64,000 bases of DNA from Natrinema amylolyticum (GCF_020515625.1 NZ_JAIWPJ010000003.1:1-64000); one strand, 5' to 3'. Shown: positions 34,294 through 45,265, numbered from the stretch's first letter. Made by a program: numbers and translations. The notes: a model not told the origin generated them from the sequence alone.

Positions 34294-35829
34294 TCAGCGG
34301 CGCTCCCGCTCGAGGGTCTCGAGGTCGGCGAGGCGTCGCTCGGTCGGCGGGTGAGATCGGAACAGCCGGACGCGAAGCCGGTGGAGCCGGTTCCGAGCCC
34401 TGCCGAAGATCGAATCGGGGTCGCCCGGGTCGGTCGCCATCGGCTCGAGTGGCAGGATCGACAGCGAGGAGACGCTCGCGACCTCGCGCAGATCCCGGGT
34501 CGGCGTCTGCGTAATGCGGTCGTCGAGCGCCCGCAGCGCGCCGGCGAGGGTGGCCGGCGACCCGGTCACCTCGACAGCGGTGCGATCGGCGGCCGTCTCC
34601 CTGGCTCGCGAGAGGACGGCGGTGATCGCCCGGCTGACGACCCATGCGACGGTCGCGACGACGAAGAGGACCAGACTGATGAGCCAGCCGTCGCTCTCGT
34701 TCGCGTCGTCATCGTCTGACTTCGACGGCTGTGTCATCGTCCGCCACTCGTCGTTCGGCCCGAAAATCTCGTCGTCGCCCCATTCCTCGTCCGGATCAGG
34801 TCTCTCCGCGGGCGGCTCCCATTCCTCGTCGTCTCGCTCCCGGCCGCCGTGGAGCCACACGTCGTCGCGGACCCGCGCTCGCAGGCCGTCGGCGAGCACG
34901 ACGGGCGCCGAGACGGCCGTCATCACCATCGCGTCCCTGTTCGCCACGTGGGCGAGTTCGTGAGCGATGACCGCCTCGAGTTGGGCGTCGGTGAGCGCCG
35001 TGACGGCACCGTAGGAGAGGATGAGGTGCATCTCGCTCGGTCGGAATCCGACGACCATCGCCTCGGGGGCGTGCGTTTCGGAGATGGCGATCGTCGGCAT
35101 CGGGACGCCGAGTTGGGCGGCGACCTTCGTCGTCGTCGCGTGGATTCCGGGCAGGTCGTCGGCGGTCGTCGGCGTCGCGTCCGCCCGCTGCTCGATGGAC
35201 GCGACCTGTGTGTACTCATGGTAACCGAGGACGGCCGTCGCGAGGACGGTGATCCCGCCGGCCGCGTACACCCCGAGGATCGGTCCGACGAAGAGGGACG
35301 ACAGGACGAACGCGACGAGCCAGATCGCGGCGAGGAAGCCGATCGTGATGAGGACGAGCAGGAGTATCGCGACGGCCATTCGGAACGCGAGCGTCCAGTC
35401 CGTCGCCTCCCCGACCGCAGTGAGCGCTCCCACCGAGACCGCCGCGGCGGTGGCCGCCAGTGCGAGCGTGACGAGCCCCGCCACGGTCGCCGCAGCGTCG
35501 AACCCGAGCGGAATCACGGTGAACAGGAACACCGTCGCCCAGACGGCCGCGAGGAAGGTAGCCGTCGCACCCGCGAGGCAGACCACGTAGGCGGCCATCG
35601 CCAGCGTGGGGTTCCCATCCATCGAGACGGCGACATAGCCGAGCGCGAGTGCGGGACAGGCGGCGATCGCGGTCGCCGCGGCCAGCGCGGAATCGGGACC
35701 GATCGCGACGCCCCACAGGAGAAAAATCCCGATCCAGCAGGCCACAGCCACCCCGATCATCGCGAGCGCGTACGCCACGACCGAAACGGCGCTGACGACC
35801 GGTGCTCCCCATCCGGTTTCCGTCGACAT
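34294..35829 (-). CDS. M48-family membrane metalloprotease (HtpX-like)
   Basis: 511 residues from the ATG at 35829. The zinc motif H290-E-L-A-H294 lies in 'VIAHELAHVANRDAM'; a later 'RARETAADRTAVEVTG' supplies the glutamate zinc ligand typical of M48. Five or six hydrophobic segments precede the catalytic site (residues 15-215), a larger number than the four of bacterial HtpX, and a further one follows at about 405. A strongly acidic insertion (about 320-375, W-rich) separates the protease halves. Likely membrane protein quality control. Confidence 0.88.
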   Translation of the reverse strand: MSTETGWGAPVVSAVSVVAYALAMIGVAVACWIGIFLLWGVAIGPDSALAAATAIAACPALALGYVAVSMDGNPTLAMAAYVVCLAGATATFLAAVWATVFLFTVIPLGFDAAATVAGLVTLALAATAAAVSVGALTAVGEATDWTLAFRMAVAILLLVLITIGFLAAIWLVAFVLSSLFVGPILGVYAAGGITVLATAVLGYHEYTQVASIEQRADATPTTADDLPGIHATTTKVAAQLGVPMPTIAISETHAPEAMVVGFRPSEMHLILSYGAVTALTDAQLEAVIAHELAHVANRDAMVMTAVSAPVVLADGLRARVRDDVWLHGGRERDDEEWEPPAERPDPDEEWGDDEIFGPNDEWRTMTQPSKSDDDDANESDGWLISLVLFVVATVAWVVSRAITAVLSRARETAADRTAVEVTGSPATLAGALRALDDRITQTPTRDLREVASVSSLSILPLEPMATDPGDPDSIFGRARNRLHRLRVRLFRSHPPTERRLADLETLERERR

Positions 35830-35941
35830 ACGTAGGACTTCCAACTACAGCCAATAAATTAACCGATTAGGTGACGGGAACGAGGCGCTCGAGCGCGGAC
35901 GAAATGGGTTCTGTCACTCAGCTCAGGGCCGCGTCGCGCGG

Positions 35942-36463
35942 TCACTCGAGCAGGCCCGCGGCTTCGTCGACGTCCATGACGCCCTGTTCGACCGCGTTCA
36001 GGACTCGAACGATCTCTTCGTCCGGACCGTTGCGGTCGTCGTCGCCGACCTCTTCGAGCGTGACCTTCTCGGACTGGCCGGTGAACTCGGGGAAGTCGGT
36101 TCCCTCCGCCAGCGCCGTCTCCTTCTTGACGCGGTAGTTGCCGCCGTCGGTGACGTAGAGGTCGCCGGGATGGAAGAAGTACCAGTCCTCGCGGTCGAAG
36201 CGGACGCCGATGCGGGGTTTCGCGCCGAAGTTCCGGGCGAAGAACGTCAGCGCCTCGACTTCCTCGCCGGTGAGATAGATCGGATCGCCCGAACTCGATT
36301 TCGCCTCGATCGCGTAGAACTGCTCGCCGTCGCCGGCGAGCACGTCGGGGAGTTCCCGCTCGGTCGCGGAGCCGCTGGCGGGCGCACGCATCACCGCGAA
36401 GCCGGCCTCGTCGAGTTCGTTGACGAGTTCCCGCTCGCGACGGTCACCCTTCGCCTGGGACAT
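35942..36463 (-). CDS. hjc: Holliday junction resolvase Hjc
   Basis: 173 residues. Cleaves four-way DNA junctions. The archaeal Hjc nuclease residues line up: Glu10 ([10 protein letters not shown]), Asp40 (LPDVLAGDG), Glu53 and Lys55 (YAIEAKSSS). A six- to eight-residue insertion lies between Glu10 and Asp40 relative to Pyrococcus Hjc. The C-terminal extension after about 110 is acidic and specific to haloarchaea, ending in a helix '[23 protein letters not shown]' (in part). Confidence 0.92.
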   Translation of the reverse strand: MSQAKGDRRERELVNELDEAGFAVMRAPASGSATERELPDVLAGDGEQFYAIEAKSSSGDPIYLTGEEVEALTFFARNFGAKPRIGVRFDREDWYFFHPGDLYVTDGGNYRVKKETALAEGTDFPEFTGQSEKVTLEEVGDDDRNGPDEEIVRVLNAVEQGVMDVDEAAGLLE

Positions 36464-36519
36464 ACCACTCCCTCACTGTCCGGCGATATTAAAGAATCGG
36501 ACCCGATCCCGGTGGGCGA

Positions 36520-37332
36520 TTACGGGAAGGCAGTCGCGAGGAACTCGACGAGCAGCGACGTAGCGGCCTCCGGTTCCTGGATGTCGTACTGAAGGGCGAT
36601 GTAGAGCAGCCCGAACTGGAGGGCGTTGAACGCGGCGTGGGCGGCGATCGGAACGAAGAGGTTGTCCGTTTCGGCGTAGAGGTAGCCGAAGATGATCGCG
36701 CCGCCGAAGACGACGACGATGGGGACCACGGTTGCGAGCAGTGACCCGGACAGCAGGGCGTAGGACAGCAGGTGGACGAGCGCGAAGATCGCACTGGCGA
36801 TGATGATCGCACTCGACCGGCTGAAGGCGTCGTAGAGCCGCTTCTGGACGACATTCCGGAAAAGGAACTCCTCGGCTGGCGCGTTGAAGAAGAAGACGAT
36901 GCCGATCATGATCAGCACCATCTGCGGGTCGTTATCGATGAGCGACATGACCTGATTGTCCGCGGACGGCAGGGAGAGCGTCTGGACGACGACGTTGACG
37001 AGGATGTAGAACGCGATGATGCCGACGATACCGCCGAGGACGTACGCCCAGCCCCGTTTCGTCGGGGCCCGCAGGTCGACGTACGACCAACCGCGATCGG
37101 TCACGGCGAGATAGAGCCCGCCGGCGAGGGCGAACCCGAGGAAGTTCAGGATCATGAACACCGTTCGGGCAGTGATCGACGCGTCCGCCGGCGACTCGAT
37201 CAGCGACGGATCGAGCGCGAAGGCCGGGAGCGTGGCCAAATTCGCGGCGAGGAGGCCGAAGGCCGTCAGCCCGACGGCGACAAGTGTCGATCGGAGCGGC
37301 CCGTCCTGACGCTGCCGGTCTGCTGTTTCCAT
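36520..37332 (-). CDS. CPBP-type intramembrane metalloprotease
   Basis: 270 residues with about eight membrane segments. The CPBP (Abi, CaaX protease-like) motifs are present: 'APAEEFLFRNVVQ' (E-E-x-x-x-R), 'FALVHLL' (F-x-x-x-H) and 'HAAFNALQFG' (H-x-x-x-N/B). These enzymes cleave membrane substrates or process prenylated peptides. ATG at 37332 gives a normal short cytoplasmic start; the open frame to 37419 is not needed. Substrate unknown. Confidence 0.88.
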   Translation of the reverse strand: METADRQRQDGPLRSTLVAVGLTAFGLLAANLATLPAFALDPSLIESPADASITARTVFMILNFLGFALAGGLYLAVTDRGWSYVDLRAPTKRGWAYVLGGIVGIIAFYILVNVVVQTLSLPSADNQVMSLIDNDPQMVLIMIGIVFFFNAPAEEFLFRNVVQKRLYDAFSRSSAIIIASAIFALVHLLSYALLSGSLLATVVPIVVVFGGAIIFGYLYAETDNLFVPIAAHAAFNALQFGLLYIALQYDIQEPEAATSLLVEFLATAFP

Positions 37333-37415
37333 GAACGGGGCTACGACCACCGGCCTCTTGGGCGTTCCTCTCCCCGAAACGGGTCGGCCGACGGCGAGTC
37401 CCCGTTTCGAAGAGT

Positions 37416-40400
37416 TCACCCCGCGGTCGACGGCAGCTCGTCCTCGAACAGCTGCGCCAGTAGCCGCTGCTGGCCGATCCGCAGGTGCCGGTTGACCGTC
37501 GGCTGCGTCACGCCGAGCATGGCGGCGATCTCCTCGCCGGTGCTCTCCCGGGGCCAGTCGAAGAAGCCGGCGAAGTAGGCCGTCCGCAACACCTCGAGTT
37601 GCCGGTCGGTGAGCACGTCGAACAGCGAGGTGACGAGTTCGCTTCGGGTTCCCATCGAGCGCTCGACGTGTCGGCGAGCCTTCAGTTCGACGGTCGCGTA
37701 CTGCTCTCGAAGCGTCTCGACGAACTCACGAACGTCGGTTCCCGTGGGGACGTCGACGGTGACCTCCATGCCGTCGCCGGTCGCGTGCATCGAGCGCGGG
37801 CTGGCGCCGTGACGGACCAGCCGCGAGGCGACGACGTCGCCGGCGACGGTCGCCTCGAAGCGACAGGTTCCGTCCGTCTCGCTGAGGAGGCGGTACTCGG
37901 TGACCGAAACGAGGTCCTCGAGGACCGTCCGCACATCGTCCGCCGGGACGCCGCTCGTTTCGAAGAACAACAGCGTCTCGTCGCCGGAGTGAGAGCCGAG
38001 CCCCTCGTACTCGACGCGGGCTCCCGTCGCCGTCGCGATCCGGGAGAGGAGGTCGTCCGCGTCCTCGATCCGGAGCGTGAGTTCGAGCAGCCGTTCGGCG
38101 TGGAGCGCCTCCCGCGTTTTCACCGCCGTGATCGCGTTCGCGATCCCCTCCCCGAGTTCCGTTATCACCGTCCGCTCGAGGTCGCCGAACGCGTCGGGCT
38201 CGTCGGCGTACACGGTGAGAACGCCGTAGGTGTATTCGGCGTAGGAGAGCGGGACGCTGATGACCGACTGGAATCCGCAATCCAGGGCGTGTCGCCGCCA
38301 CCCCTCGCTCTGTAACCCCTCGACGACGTTCGAGACGACCGTCGTCGTTTCGCTCCGCGCGGTCCGGACGGCCGGCTCTGTAGACGCGTCGTACGCGAGC
38401 GACGCGTCGTCCAGATACGCCTGTCGCTGCCCGGCCCAGGTGCGGGGCTCGAGTCGCGTGCCGCTGGCGTCGAGAGTCCCGATCCACGCGAACGCGATGT
38501 TCTCGGCCTCGAGCAACCGTTCGGGGACGGTGCGCTCGATTTCCTCCCGGCTGTCGGCTCCGATGAGCAACTGGTCGATCCGTCTAATGAGTTCCGTACT
38601 CTCGATTTGGCGGTTGAGCCGCCGGTTCCGTTCCTCGAGTTCCGCTTCCCGCTCGCGGAGGCTGGCCTCGCTCTCGAGGCGATCGAACGCGGCCTCGGTC
38701 GTGGCGACGAGCGTCTCGATCAGCCGCCGAGCGTCGGCGTCGATCGGCTTCTCGCCCGACGCGACTGCGAAGACGCCATGATCGCCGATCGGAACGACGA
38801 TTCCGCTCTCGACGGTCGGACCGAAGACCTGCGACCGATCGAACGACGCCGGATCGTCGACCACGGTCCCCGTTCCCGTCACGTAGGCGTTCCAGAGGAC
38901 GGAGTCGCCGTCACCGACGGCGACTGACGGCGGGCCGTCACAGAGCGTCGCGAACCCGTCCGTATAGGCGACTGGTTCGAGCCGGTTCACGTCGGAATCA
39001 AGCCGATAGACGGCCACGCCCGAGGCCTCGAGGATCTCCGCGGCGGTGTCGACGACCAGTTCCGCGACTTCCTCGTGGGTCTCGGACCCGAGCAGGTCGC
39101 GGGCGGCGCTATGGAGCGATTCGAGCGCCAGTTCACGTTCCTTGTGCTCGGTGATGTCCTGAATCGTCCCGCGGACGCCGACGATGTCGGCGGACGGGGG
39201 ACTGCCGTCGGATCGGTGGCCGGCCTCTCGGACGGGTTCGCCGATCGAACGGACCCATCGTTCGTCTCCCTCGGCCGTCCGCATGCGGTGTTCGATCTCG
39301 TAGCTCTCGCCGTCCTCGAGCGCCGCGTCGACGGTCTCGAGGACGGCCTGCCGGTCGTCCGGATGCGGAAACGAGGACGCCAGTCTGGGACCGACGTCCG
39401 CGTCCAGCGGGAGGTCGTACAGTCGACGCAACCCGTCCGTCAGGGACACCGCATTCGGCTCGGTGCTGACGTCGAGCTCCCAGCCGCCGATGCCGGCGAG
39501 TCGTTCGGCCTGTTTGAGGAGTTCCGTCGTCCGCTCGAGTTCGCGTTCGCGCTCCTTGCGCTCGGTGATGTCTCGGATGACGCCCGCGCTGCCGGCGAAC
39601 TCGTCGTCCGCCATGGGCAGGAGCGCGATGTGATTCTCGACGTCGATTTCGTCGCCGTCGACGGTCTCGAGAACGATTTCGGTGGTCCGAGAGGGTTCCT
39701 CGGACCGGAGCAGTTCGCGAATCGTGGCCTGTGCCCGCTCGACGTCGTCAGACGGTATCACCGTCGCCGCGGGCTCGCCGAGTAGCTCGTCCGGCTCGTA
39801 CCCGAGGATTGGTGTCACGGCGTCGTTCAAGAACGTGAATCGACCCGCTTCGTCCAGCGTGTACACGAGTTCGTCTAACGCCTGCACGATCGTCTCGAAG
39901 CGCTCGAGGTCGCGCTCCCGTTCCTTGCGCTCGGTGATGTCCCGGATGACGCCCGCGGTGCCGGCGAACTCGCCCTCGGGCATCGGTAACAGCGCCATGT
40001 GGTTCTCGGCATCGATCACGTCGCCGTCGACGGTCTCGAGATCCATCTCGAACGTCTGAGAGGGAGCGCCGGCGCGGAGCAGGTCGCGGACCCGGTCGCG
40101 GGCCGTCTCGAGGTCCCCTTCTGCCATCACCGTCGAGACGTGCTCACCGATCAGCTCGTCCGGCTCGTGGCCGGTGATCGACGTGAGGGCGTCGTTCAGG
40201 AATGTAAAGCGCCCGTCCGTGTCGATCGTGTACACCAGTTCGTCCAGCGCCTGAATAATGGTCTCGGACCGCTCGAGTTCGCGTTCGCGCTCCTTGCGCT
40301 CGGTGATGTCCTGGAACGAGCCCCGAAGTTTGACGACCTCTCCGTTTTCCTCGACGGACTCGCCTATCGTTCGGACCCACTGCAGCTCTCCCTCGTCGGT

Positions 40401-42338
40401 GAGCAGACGGACTTCGAGGTCGTACGGTTCACCGTCCTCGATCGCGCGCTCGACCGCCTCCTCGATCAGCGACCGGTCCTCCGGGTGGTAGAACTCGAGC
40501 GCCTGATCCAGATCGATCTCCTCGTCGGGCGACAGGCCGTGAATCCGGTGGACTTCGGCCGTCCACCGGGGCTTGTACGGCTCCTCGCTCACGTCGAGTT
40601 CCCAGGCACCGACGTTCGCCAGCCGCTGGGACTGCTCGAGCATGTGCGTGGTCCGCTCGAGGCGGGCCTCGCGCTCCCGAAGCCGGCGCTCGGTTTCCTT
40701 GCGGTCGCTGATGTCGCGACCGATACCGACTTCGACCGGCTTTCCGTCCGGATCCTCGAGCACTGACGCGATGAACTCGTAGGGGATTTGCTCCCCCGAT
40801 TTCGTCTCCAGTTCCGCTTCGACGTGCGTGTCGCCCGTCTCGAACGCTTCCACGATCGAGTCGCGGATCACCGCCCGGTTCGCCTCGTCGAAGAACTCCA
40901 GTGCGTCCATCGACTCGATCTCGGCGTCCGAGTATCCCGATACCTCGACCAGCGTCTCGTTCCACCGCCGGAGATCGCCGTTTTCCTCGAGGATGTAGAA
41001 CACGTCGTCTAACGCGTCCAGAACGTCGTTCATGAACACCTCGTGACGCTCGAGCCGTCGCTCCTTCTCCTTGCGGTCGCTGATATCGCGGCCGACGCCG
41101 GCGAGGACCGTCTCGCCCGACGGATCTTCCAGCGGCGAGGCGACGAACTCGTAGGGGATCCGTTCGCCCGACTTCGTCCGGAGCGCCGCCTCGGTTCGGG
41201 TATCGGTCATCGAGATCGAATCCGCGATCGCGTCCGAGATGAACTCTCGGTCGGACTCGTCGAAGAACTCCGCCGCGTGCATCCCGGCGATCTCGTCGTC
41301 CGAGTAGCCAGTCACCGCACAGAGGCTCTCGTTCCAGCGCTGTATCTCGCCGTCCTCGTCGAGCAGATAGACGACGTCGTCGACGGCGTCGAGCATGTCG
41401 TCGGTGAACGCCCGAGCCTGCTCGAGGCGACGCTCCCGCTCTCGGATCGTCCGGACGTACCGCCGCCGTTCGAACGACTGGCTGATCCAGCGGCTCAACA
41501 GATCGACGAACGACTTTTCGGCCGGCGTGAACGGTCGGTCCCGGGGGTCGCGGTCGAGGAAGCAGACCGTTCCGTAGAGTTCGTCGTCGACGACGATCTT
41601 CGCGCCGATGTAACAGCTGAGCCCGCGTTCGGCGGCCGGATGCGCTTCCCATCCCGTCGCGGCCGCGTCGTAGATCCCCAGCACGTCGTCCGACTCGATC
41701 GCGTCTCGGCAGTAGATCGTCGACAGATCGAGTTCGGTACCCTCCAGATCGCTCTCGCGGCCGACGGCCGTCTCGATCTCGTACCGGTCCGCCGACTCGT
41801 CGATCCGGGAGACGAGCCCCGTCTCGACCCCCAGCCGGTCGCGGCCGAGCTCGAGCAGTCGGCGGATCTTCGCCTCGCCACGGAGGTCCGGGTCCGACGT
41901 AATTCGGTAAAGCTCCTGACGGTAGCGTTCGCTCTCGGCGCGTCGCCGTTCTCGGTCGCGCACCGTCGCCGCCAGTTCGTCGACGGCCTCGGACAGTCGG
42001 CCGATCTCGTCGTCTCGATCGATGATGAAATCGATGGAATTGGCGCTGTCCGCGGTATCGGGGTCATCGGCGAACGACGCGGGCGCGTCGCCGTCGAGAC
42101 GCGAGACGAACTGACGGAGCTCATCGGTCAGTCGTTCGATGTCGTCCGACCGATCAGAGCCGTTCCGCGCGGCGAGCCCGACGAACAATCCGGGCACCGG
42201 CCCCAGCTCGAGTCCGAGCGTCGCCGTGTCGGGGAACCCCATCCCGACGCCGACGACCGCGACGATCGTCCCGAGCAGTACTGCGACCGCCCTCCTGGCA
42301 TCCGCGAGCGTTCCAGTGAAGACCGCGGCAACGACCAT
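37416..42338 (-). CDS. very large membrane-anchored PAS/GAF sensor with bat-type HTH output
   Basis: 1640 residues. N-terminal hydrophobic segments (about 10-32 and 38-55), then a GAF domain (about 125-285, '[20 protein letters not shown]'), about six PAS domains (roughly 305-1060; repeated 'DISDRKE.ERRL' and '[14 protein letters not shown]' linkers), two further GAF-like domains (about 1065-1400) and a C-terminal bacterio-opsin-activator sensor plus HTH-10 ('[20 protein letters not shown]', '[26 protein letters not shown]'). No histidine kinase or receiver is present, so it appears to be a one-component regulator reaching from membrane or cytoplasmic signals to DNA. ATG at 42338 begins the first hydrophobic segment. 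Confidence 0.88.
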   Translation of the reverse strand: MVVAAVFTGTLADARRAVAVLLGTIVAVVGVGMGFPDTATLGLELGPVPGLFVGLAARNGSDRSDDIERLTDELRQFVSRLDGDAPASFADDPDTADSANSIDFIIDRDDEIGRLSEAVDELAATVRDRERRRAESERYRQELYRITSDPDLRGEAKIRRLLELGRDRLGVETGLVSRIDESADRYEIETAVGRESDLEGTELDLSTIYCRDAIESDDVLGIYDAAATGWEAHPAAERGLSCYIGAKIVVDDELYGTVCFLDRDPRDRPFTPAEKSFVDLLSRWISQSFERRRYVRTIRERERRLEQARAFTDDMLDAVDDVVYLLDEDGEIQRWNESLCAVTGYSDDEIAGMHAAEFFDESDREFISDAIADSISMTDTRTEAALRTKSGERIPYEFVASPLEDPSGETVLAGVGRDISDRKEKERRLERHEVFMNDVLDALDDVFYILEENGDLRRWNETLVEVSGYSDAEIESMDALEFFDEANRAVIRDSIVEAFETGDTHVEAELETKSGEQIPYEFIASVLEDPDGKPVEVGIGRDISDRKETERRLREREARLERTTHMLEQSQRLANVGAWELDVSEEPYKPRWTAEVHRIHGLSPDEEIDLDQALEFYHPEDRSLIEEAVERAIEDGEPYDLEVRLLTDEGELQWVRTIGESVEENGEVVKLRGSFQDITERKERERELERSETIIQALDELVYTIDTDGRFTFLNDALTSITGHEPDELIGEHVSTVMAEGDLETARDRVRDLLRAGAPSQTFEMDLETVDGDVIDAENHMALLPMPEGEFAGTAGVIRDITERKERERDLERFETIVQALDELVYTLDEAGRFTFLNDAVTPILGYEPDELLGEPAATVIPSDDVERAQATIRELLRSEEPSRTTEIVLETVDGDEIDVENHIALLPMADDEFAGSAGVIRDITERKERERELERTTELLKQAERLAGIGGWELDVSTEPNAVSLTDGLRRLYDLPLDADVGPRLASSFPHPDDRQAVLETVDAALEDGESYEIEHRMRTAEGDERWVRSIGEPVREAGHRSDGSPPSADIVGVRGTIQDITEHKERELALESLHSAARDLLGSETHEEVAELVVDTAAEILEASGVAVYRLDSDVNRLEPVAYTDGFATLCDGPPSVAVGDGDSVLWNAYVTGTGTVVDDPASFDRSQVFGPTVESGIVVPIGDHGVFAVASGEKPIDADARRLIETLVATTEAAFDRLESEASLREREAELEERNRRLNRQIESTELIRRIDQLLIGADSREEIERTVPERLLEAENIAFAWIGTLDASGTRLEPRTWAGQRQAYLDDASLAYDASTEPAVRTARSETTTVVSNVVEGLQSEGWRRHALDCGFQSVISVPLSYAEYTYGVLTVYADEPDAFGDLERTVITELGEGIANAITAVKTREALHAERLLELTLRIEDADDLLSRIATATGARVEYEGLGSHSGDETLLFFETSGVPADDVRTVLEDLVSVTEYRLLSETDGTCRFEATVAGDVVASRLVRHGASPRSMHATGDGMEVTVDVPTGTDVREFVETLREQYATVELKARRHVERSMGTRSELVTSLFDVLTDRQLEVLRTAYFAGFFDWPRESTGEEIAAMLGVTQPTVNRHLRIGQQRLLAQLFEDELPSTAG

Positions 42339-42547
42339 GCCCCTCCTATGGAACGACCGGCAATGATACGCGCGGTTACTTCCACTGTGATTGGCTCGAA
42401 TATAGTCGGCGGATCCGTTCGAGAAGCGATCGGCGGATCGGACACCACGTGTACAGTCCGGGCCGCCGGCCGAAATCGGATTCGAGCCGTTCGACCGTCG
42501 GACGTCGAGAAAGAACGCGACGCGGGCGGGCGATCTCGCCGCGACGC

Positions 42548-42588
42548 TATACACGTAGTGTCTCGTCGGGGACGAGATAACGTGTATA
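42548..42588. promoter_or_regulatory. symmetric divergent promoter inside a 41-base inverted repeat
   Basis: TATACACG (42548-42555) pairs with CGTGTATA (42581-42588), and inside them TCTCGTC (42561-42567) pairs with GACGAGA (42571-42577) around GGG. Each outer arm reads CGTGTATA going outward, so each could be a TATA box: one toward the HalOD1 gene (start 42631), the other toward the large sensor (start 42338, a leader near 190 bases). Confidence 0.5.
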
Positions 42589-42630
42589 ACGGGTAAGCCG
42601 ATACAGGTCGCTCGCGTTTCACCGACTAAG

Positions 42631-42888
42631 ATGACCGAAACTACACTGGACTACCACAGCGATTCGATCAGTCTGCGCGTCGTCGAGGCGCTCGCGGACG
42701 CGACCGACACTGAGACGTACGAACTCGAGCCGCTGTACAACGTCGTCGATCCCGAGGCGCTCGACCAACTCTTCCGGTCCGACTCGAGCGCCGCCGTCAG
42801 CGTCGAGTTCGAGTACGACGGGCTGCTCGTCGGGGTTCGAAGCGACGGCACCGTCACGGTCGACGGGACAGTCCATGGCAATCGATAG
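42631..42888 (+). CDS. HalOD1 output-domain protein
   Basis: 85 residues, essentially one HalOD1 domain: 'SLRVVEALADATDTETYELE' (helix), 'PLYNVVDPEALDQLF' (motif P-L-Y-x-V-V-D-P-E-A-L), then 'SVEFEYDGLLVGVRSDGTVTV' as the beta hairpin. Encoded divergently from the large PAS/GAF sensor-regulator, with the shared promoter-like inverted repeat between them. A physical link between the two proteins is possible but only inferred. Confidence 0.85.
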   Translation: MTETTLDYHSDSISLRVVEALADATDTETYELEPLYNVVDPEALDQLFRSDSSAAVSVEFEYDGLLVGVRSDGTVTVDGTVHGNR

Positions 42889-43005
42889 CCGGCGACCCAA
42901 GGCGGTGCCGACGATGAACCGTGGCGACCCGACCCGGCGGTCCGGCCGCTCGAGTCACCGCGAGCGGTGTGTCTACTGGCCGACTCGCGAACGAGGGCGG
43001 TATCG

Positions 43006-43824
43006 ATGTTAACGCTCCCTACTGCGGTCTCCGAACCGGCCGTTCGACTGCGACCGACGCGGCTGACCGTCTCGGTCGTCGGCGAGGACGGAATACGCGA
43101 CCGCATCGAACGGGCGTTCGCTGACGACGAGATCGAGATCACTGTCGAGGTTGCCCCCACGCTCGCGGACGCTGTCGCGGACCGCGAGACCGACGCGGCC
43201 GACTGTCTGGTCCTCTCGTCGCCGCCCGCGGCGACGGCGGACGCGGAGACGCCGGTGCAGACCGACGTCGAAACGCTGGACGAGCGTCTCGAAACGGTCA
43301 GAGCCGCCGCGCCGGACCTGCCGGTCGTCGTCCTCGCGGACGAGCGGACGCCCGAACTCGCGGACGCGGTCCGGTCGTACGACTGGACCGTCGTGATCGA
43401 ACGGGACGAAACGCGCGCCCGGCTCGCCGACCGCGTCTCCGACCTCCTCGAGCGCCATCGATTGACCGCGCTGTCGCGACGGTCGCTCGCGAGCGTCGAG
43501 TTCGCCGGTGACGGCGTTGCGATCGTCGATCCCGACGGCGAGATCCAGTTCGCGAGCCGCTCGTTCGCGATGCAGTTCGGCTACGAGCACGACGCCCTCC
43601 ACGGCGTCTCGTGGCGAGACCTGTTCACCGACGACGCCGTCGAGCGACTCGAGTCGACGGCGATTCCGACCATCGCGGAGGGGTGGCGGTGGACCGGCAC
43701 CTGCACCGGTCGACGGACCACGGGCGCGACGTTCGCGGCACGGGTTCAGTTCGGCGGCCTCGAGGATGGAAGTTTAGTGGTCGTAGTCGACGAGGCCGAG
43801 GAAAGCAGCGGGCTCGAGGACTGA
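43006..43824 (+). CDS. PAS-domain protein with receiver-like N-terminus
   Basis: 272 residues. The first about 135 residues read like a degenerate response-regulator receiver ('LTVSVVGEDGIRDRIERAF', 'ADCLVLSSPPAA', 'LPVVVLADERTPELADAV'), with no clear phospho-acceptor Asp at the end of strand 3. A PAS domain follows (about 155-262, 'VEFAGDGVAIVDPDGEIQF', 'FGYEHDALHGVSWRDLF'). No kinase or HTH follows. It may work as an adaptor with the neighbouring sensor. The ATG at 43006 starts the first strand. Confidence 0.75.
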   Translation: MLTLPTAVSEPAVRLRPTRLTVSVVGEDGIRDRIERAFADDEIEITVEVAPTLADAVADRETDAADCLVLSSPPAATADAETPVQTDVETLDERLETVRAAAPDLPVVVLADERTPELADAVRSYDWTVVIERDETRARLADRVSDLLERHRLTALSRRSLASVEFAGDGVAIVDPDGEIQFASRSFAMQFGYEHDALHGVSWRDLFTDDAVERLESTAIPTIAEGWRWTGTCTGRRTTGATFAARVQFGGLEDGSLVVVVDEAEESSGLED

Positions 43825-43975
43825 CTGTCGCTGTCCGTCGAATCGGCGGCGGAGAGCGAGAGTTCGCTTGCACGGCAGATTTGGTCCGGGATTCGCCGGC
43901 GGCGAACGTCGGCGCAGCGCGCGCCACCGCGGCGCCGTCAGCGTGAACGCTTCGACGAAATCCGCCCGGGAGCGC

Positions 43976-45265
43976 TTACGTCCCGTGGTCCCAGGAGTCC
44001 ATGTACTCGCGCTGGGTCTCGGTCAGCGAATCGAAGTCGACGCCCTCGGCCTCGAGTTTGATCTCGGCGATCTCGCGGTCGAGGTCGTCGGGAACGTCGT
44101 GGACGCCGGCGTCGTAGGCGTCACTGTTCTCGAGCATCTCTCGCACACAGACTGCCTGAATGCCGAAGCTCTGGTCCATGACCTCGACTGGGTGGCCCAG
44201 CGAGACGGGCGCGGCGAGATTGACCAGACGGCCCTCGGCGATGACGTTCAGTTTGCGGCCGTCCTCGAGTTCGTAGGCCTCGACGCCGTCGCGGGCCTCG
44301 TAGCGGTCGGCCGCGAGGTCGTCTAACGCCTCGAGATCGATCTCGATGTCGAAGTGGCCCGCGTTGGCGAGCAAGACGCCGTCCTGCATCTTCTCGAAGT
44401 GCTCCTCGACGATGACGTCGCGGTTACCCGTCGTCGTCAGGAAGACGTCGCCCACTTCGGCGGCCTCGGCCATCGGCATGACGTCGTAGCCCTCCATGTG
44501 GGCCTCGAGCGCGCGGCGGGGCTCGACTTCGGTGACGATGACGTTCGCGTTCTGGCCCGAAGCCTTCTGTGCGACGCCCTTGCCGCAGTACCCGTAGCCC
44601 GCGACGACGACGTTCTTGCCGGCCCACGAGAGGTTCGTGGTCATGGCGATGGAGGCCAGCGAGGACTCGCCGGTGCCGTGGACGTTGTCGAACAGCCGCT
44701 TCATGGGGGTGTCGTTCACAGCAAATACGGGATAGTCAAGCGCCCCGTCACGGTCCATCGCGCGCAGGCGGTGGACGCCGGTGGTCGTCTCTTCGGCCCC
44801 GCCAACGATGCCGTCGATCAGTTCGGGGTAGTCCTCGTGGATCGCGGCGACGAGGTCCATCCCGTCGTCGACGGTGACCGTCGGCTCGTGGGCGATGACG
44901 GCCTCGATCGCGGCGTAGTACTCGTCGTCGTCGACGCCGCGCTTGGCGTAGCTGGTGATGTTCTCGTGGGTGTCGAGCGCCGCCGACACGTCGTCGTGGG
45001 TCGAGAGCGGGTTGCAGCCCGTTACCGCTACCTCGGCGCCGCCCTCCGCGAGCGTCTCGACGAGGATCGCCGTCTTGGCCTCGACGTGCATCGCCATGCC
45101 GATGCGCTCGCCCTCGAACGGCTGGTTGGCGACGAACTCCTCGCGGACGTGCTCCAGGATCGGCATGTGTTGAGCGGCCCAGTCCATCTTCCGGCGTCCC
45201 TCCTCGCGAGCGGACTCGAGGTCGTCCAACTGCTCGCTGATCGGGGGGTACTCGGTCTCGGTCAT
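43976..45265 (-). CDS. ahcY: S-adenosylhomocysteine hydrolase
   Basis: 429 residues. Splits S-adenosylhomocysteine to adenosine and homocysteine, relieving product inhibition of methyltransferases. Family marks: 'MAMHVEAKTAILVETLAEGG', 'CNPLSTHDDVSAAL', the catalytic 'NDTPMKRLFDNVHGTGES', the NAD site 'VVVAGYGYCGKG' and 'LLANAGHFDIEID'. Length and start agree with archaeal enzymes. It lies 1.7 kb from an SAH/MTA-type deaminase gene, both on the minus strand, which fits a shared role in SAM by-product salvage. Confidence 0.95.
   Translation of the reverse strand: MTETEYPPISEQLDDLESAREEGRRKMDWAAQHMPILEHVREEFVANQPFEGERIGMAMHVEAKTAILVETLAEGGAEVAVTGCNPLSTHDDVSAALDTHENITSYAKRGVDDDEYYAAIEAVIAHEPTVTVDDGMDLVAAIHEDYPELIDGIVGGAEETTTGVHRLRAMDRDGALDYPVFAVNDTPMKRLFDNVHGTGESSLASIAMTTNLSWAGKNVVVAGYGYCGKGVAQKASGQNANVIVTEVEPRRALEAHMEGYDVMPMAEAAEVGDVFLTTTGNRDVIVEEHFEKMQDGVLLANAGHFDIEIDLEALDDLAADRYEARDGVEAYELEDGRKLNVIAEGRLVNLAAPVSLGHPVEVMDQSFGIQAVCVREMLENSDAYDAGVHDVPDDLDREIAEIKLEAEGVDFDSLTETQREYMDSWDHGT

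Noticed and set aside
41043-42596. 517-codon + strand frame
   Set aside because: Antisense to the giant sensor; no recognisable domain.
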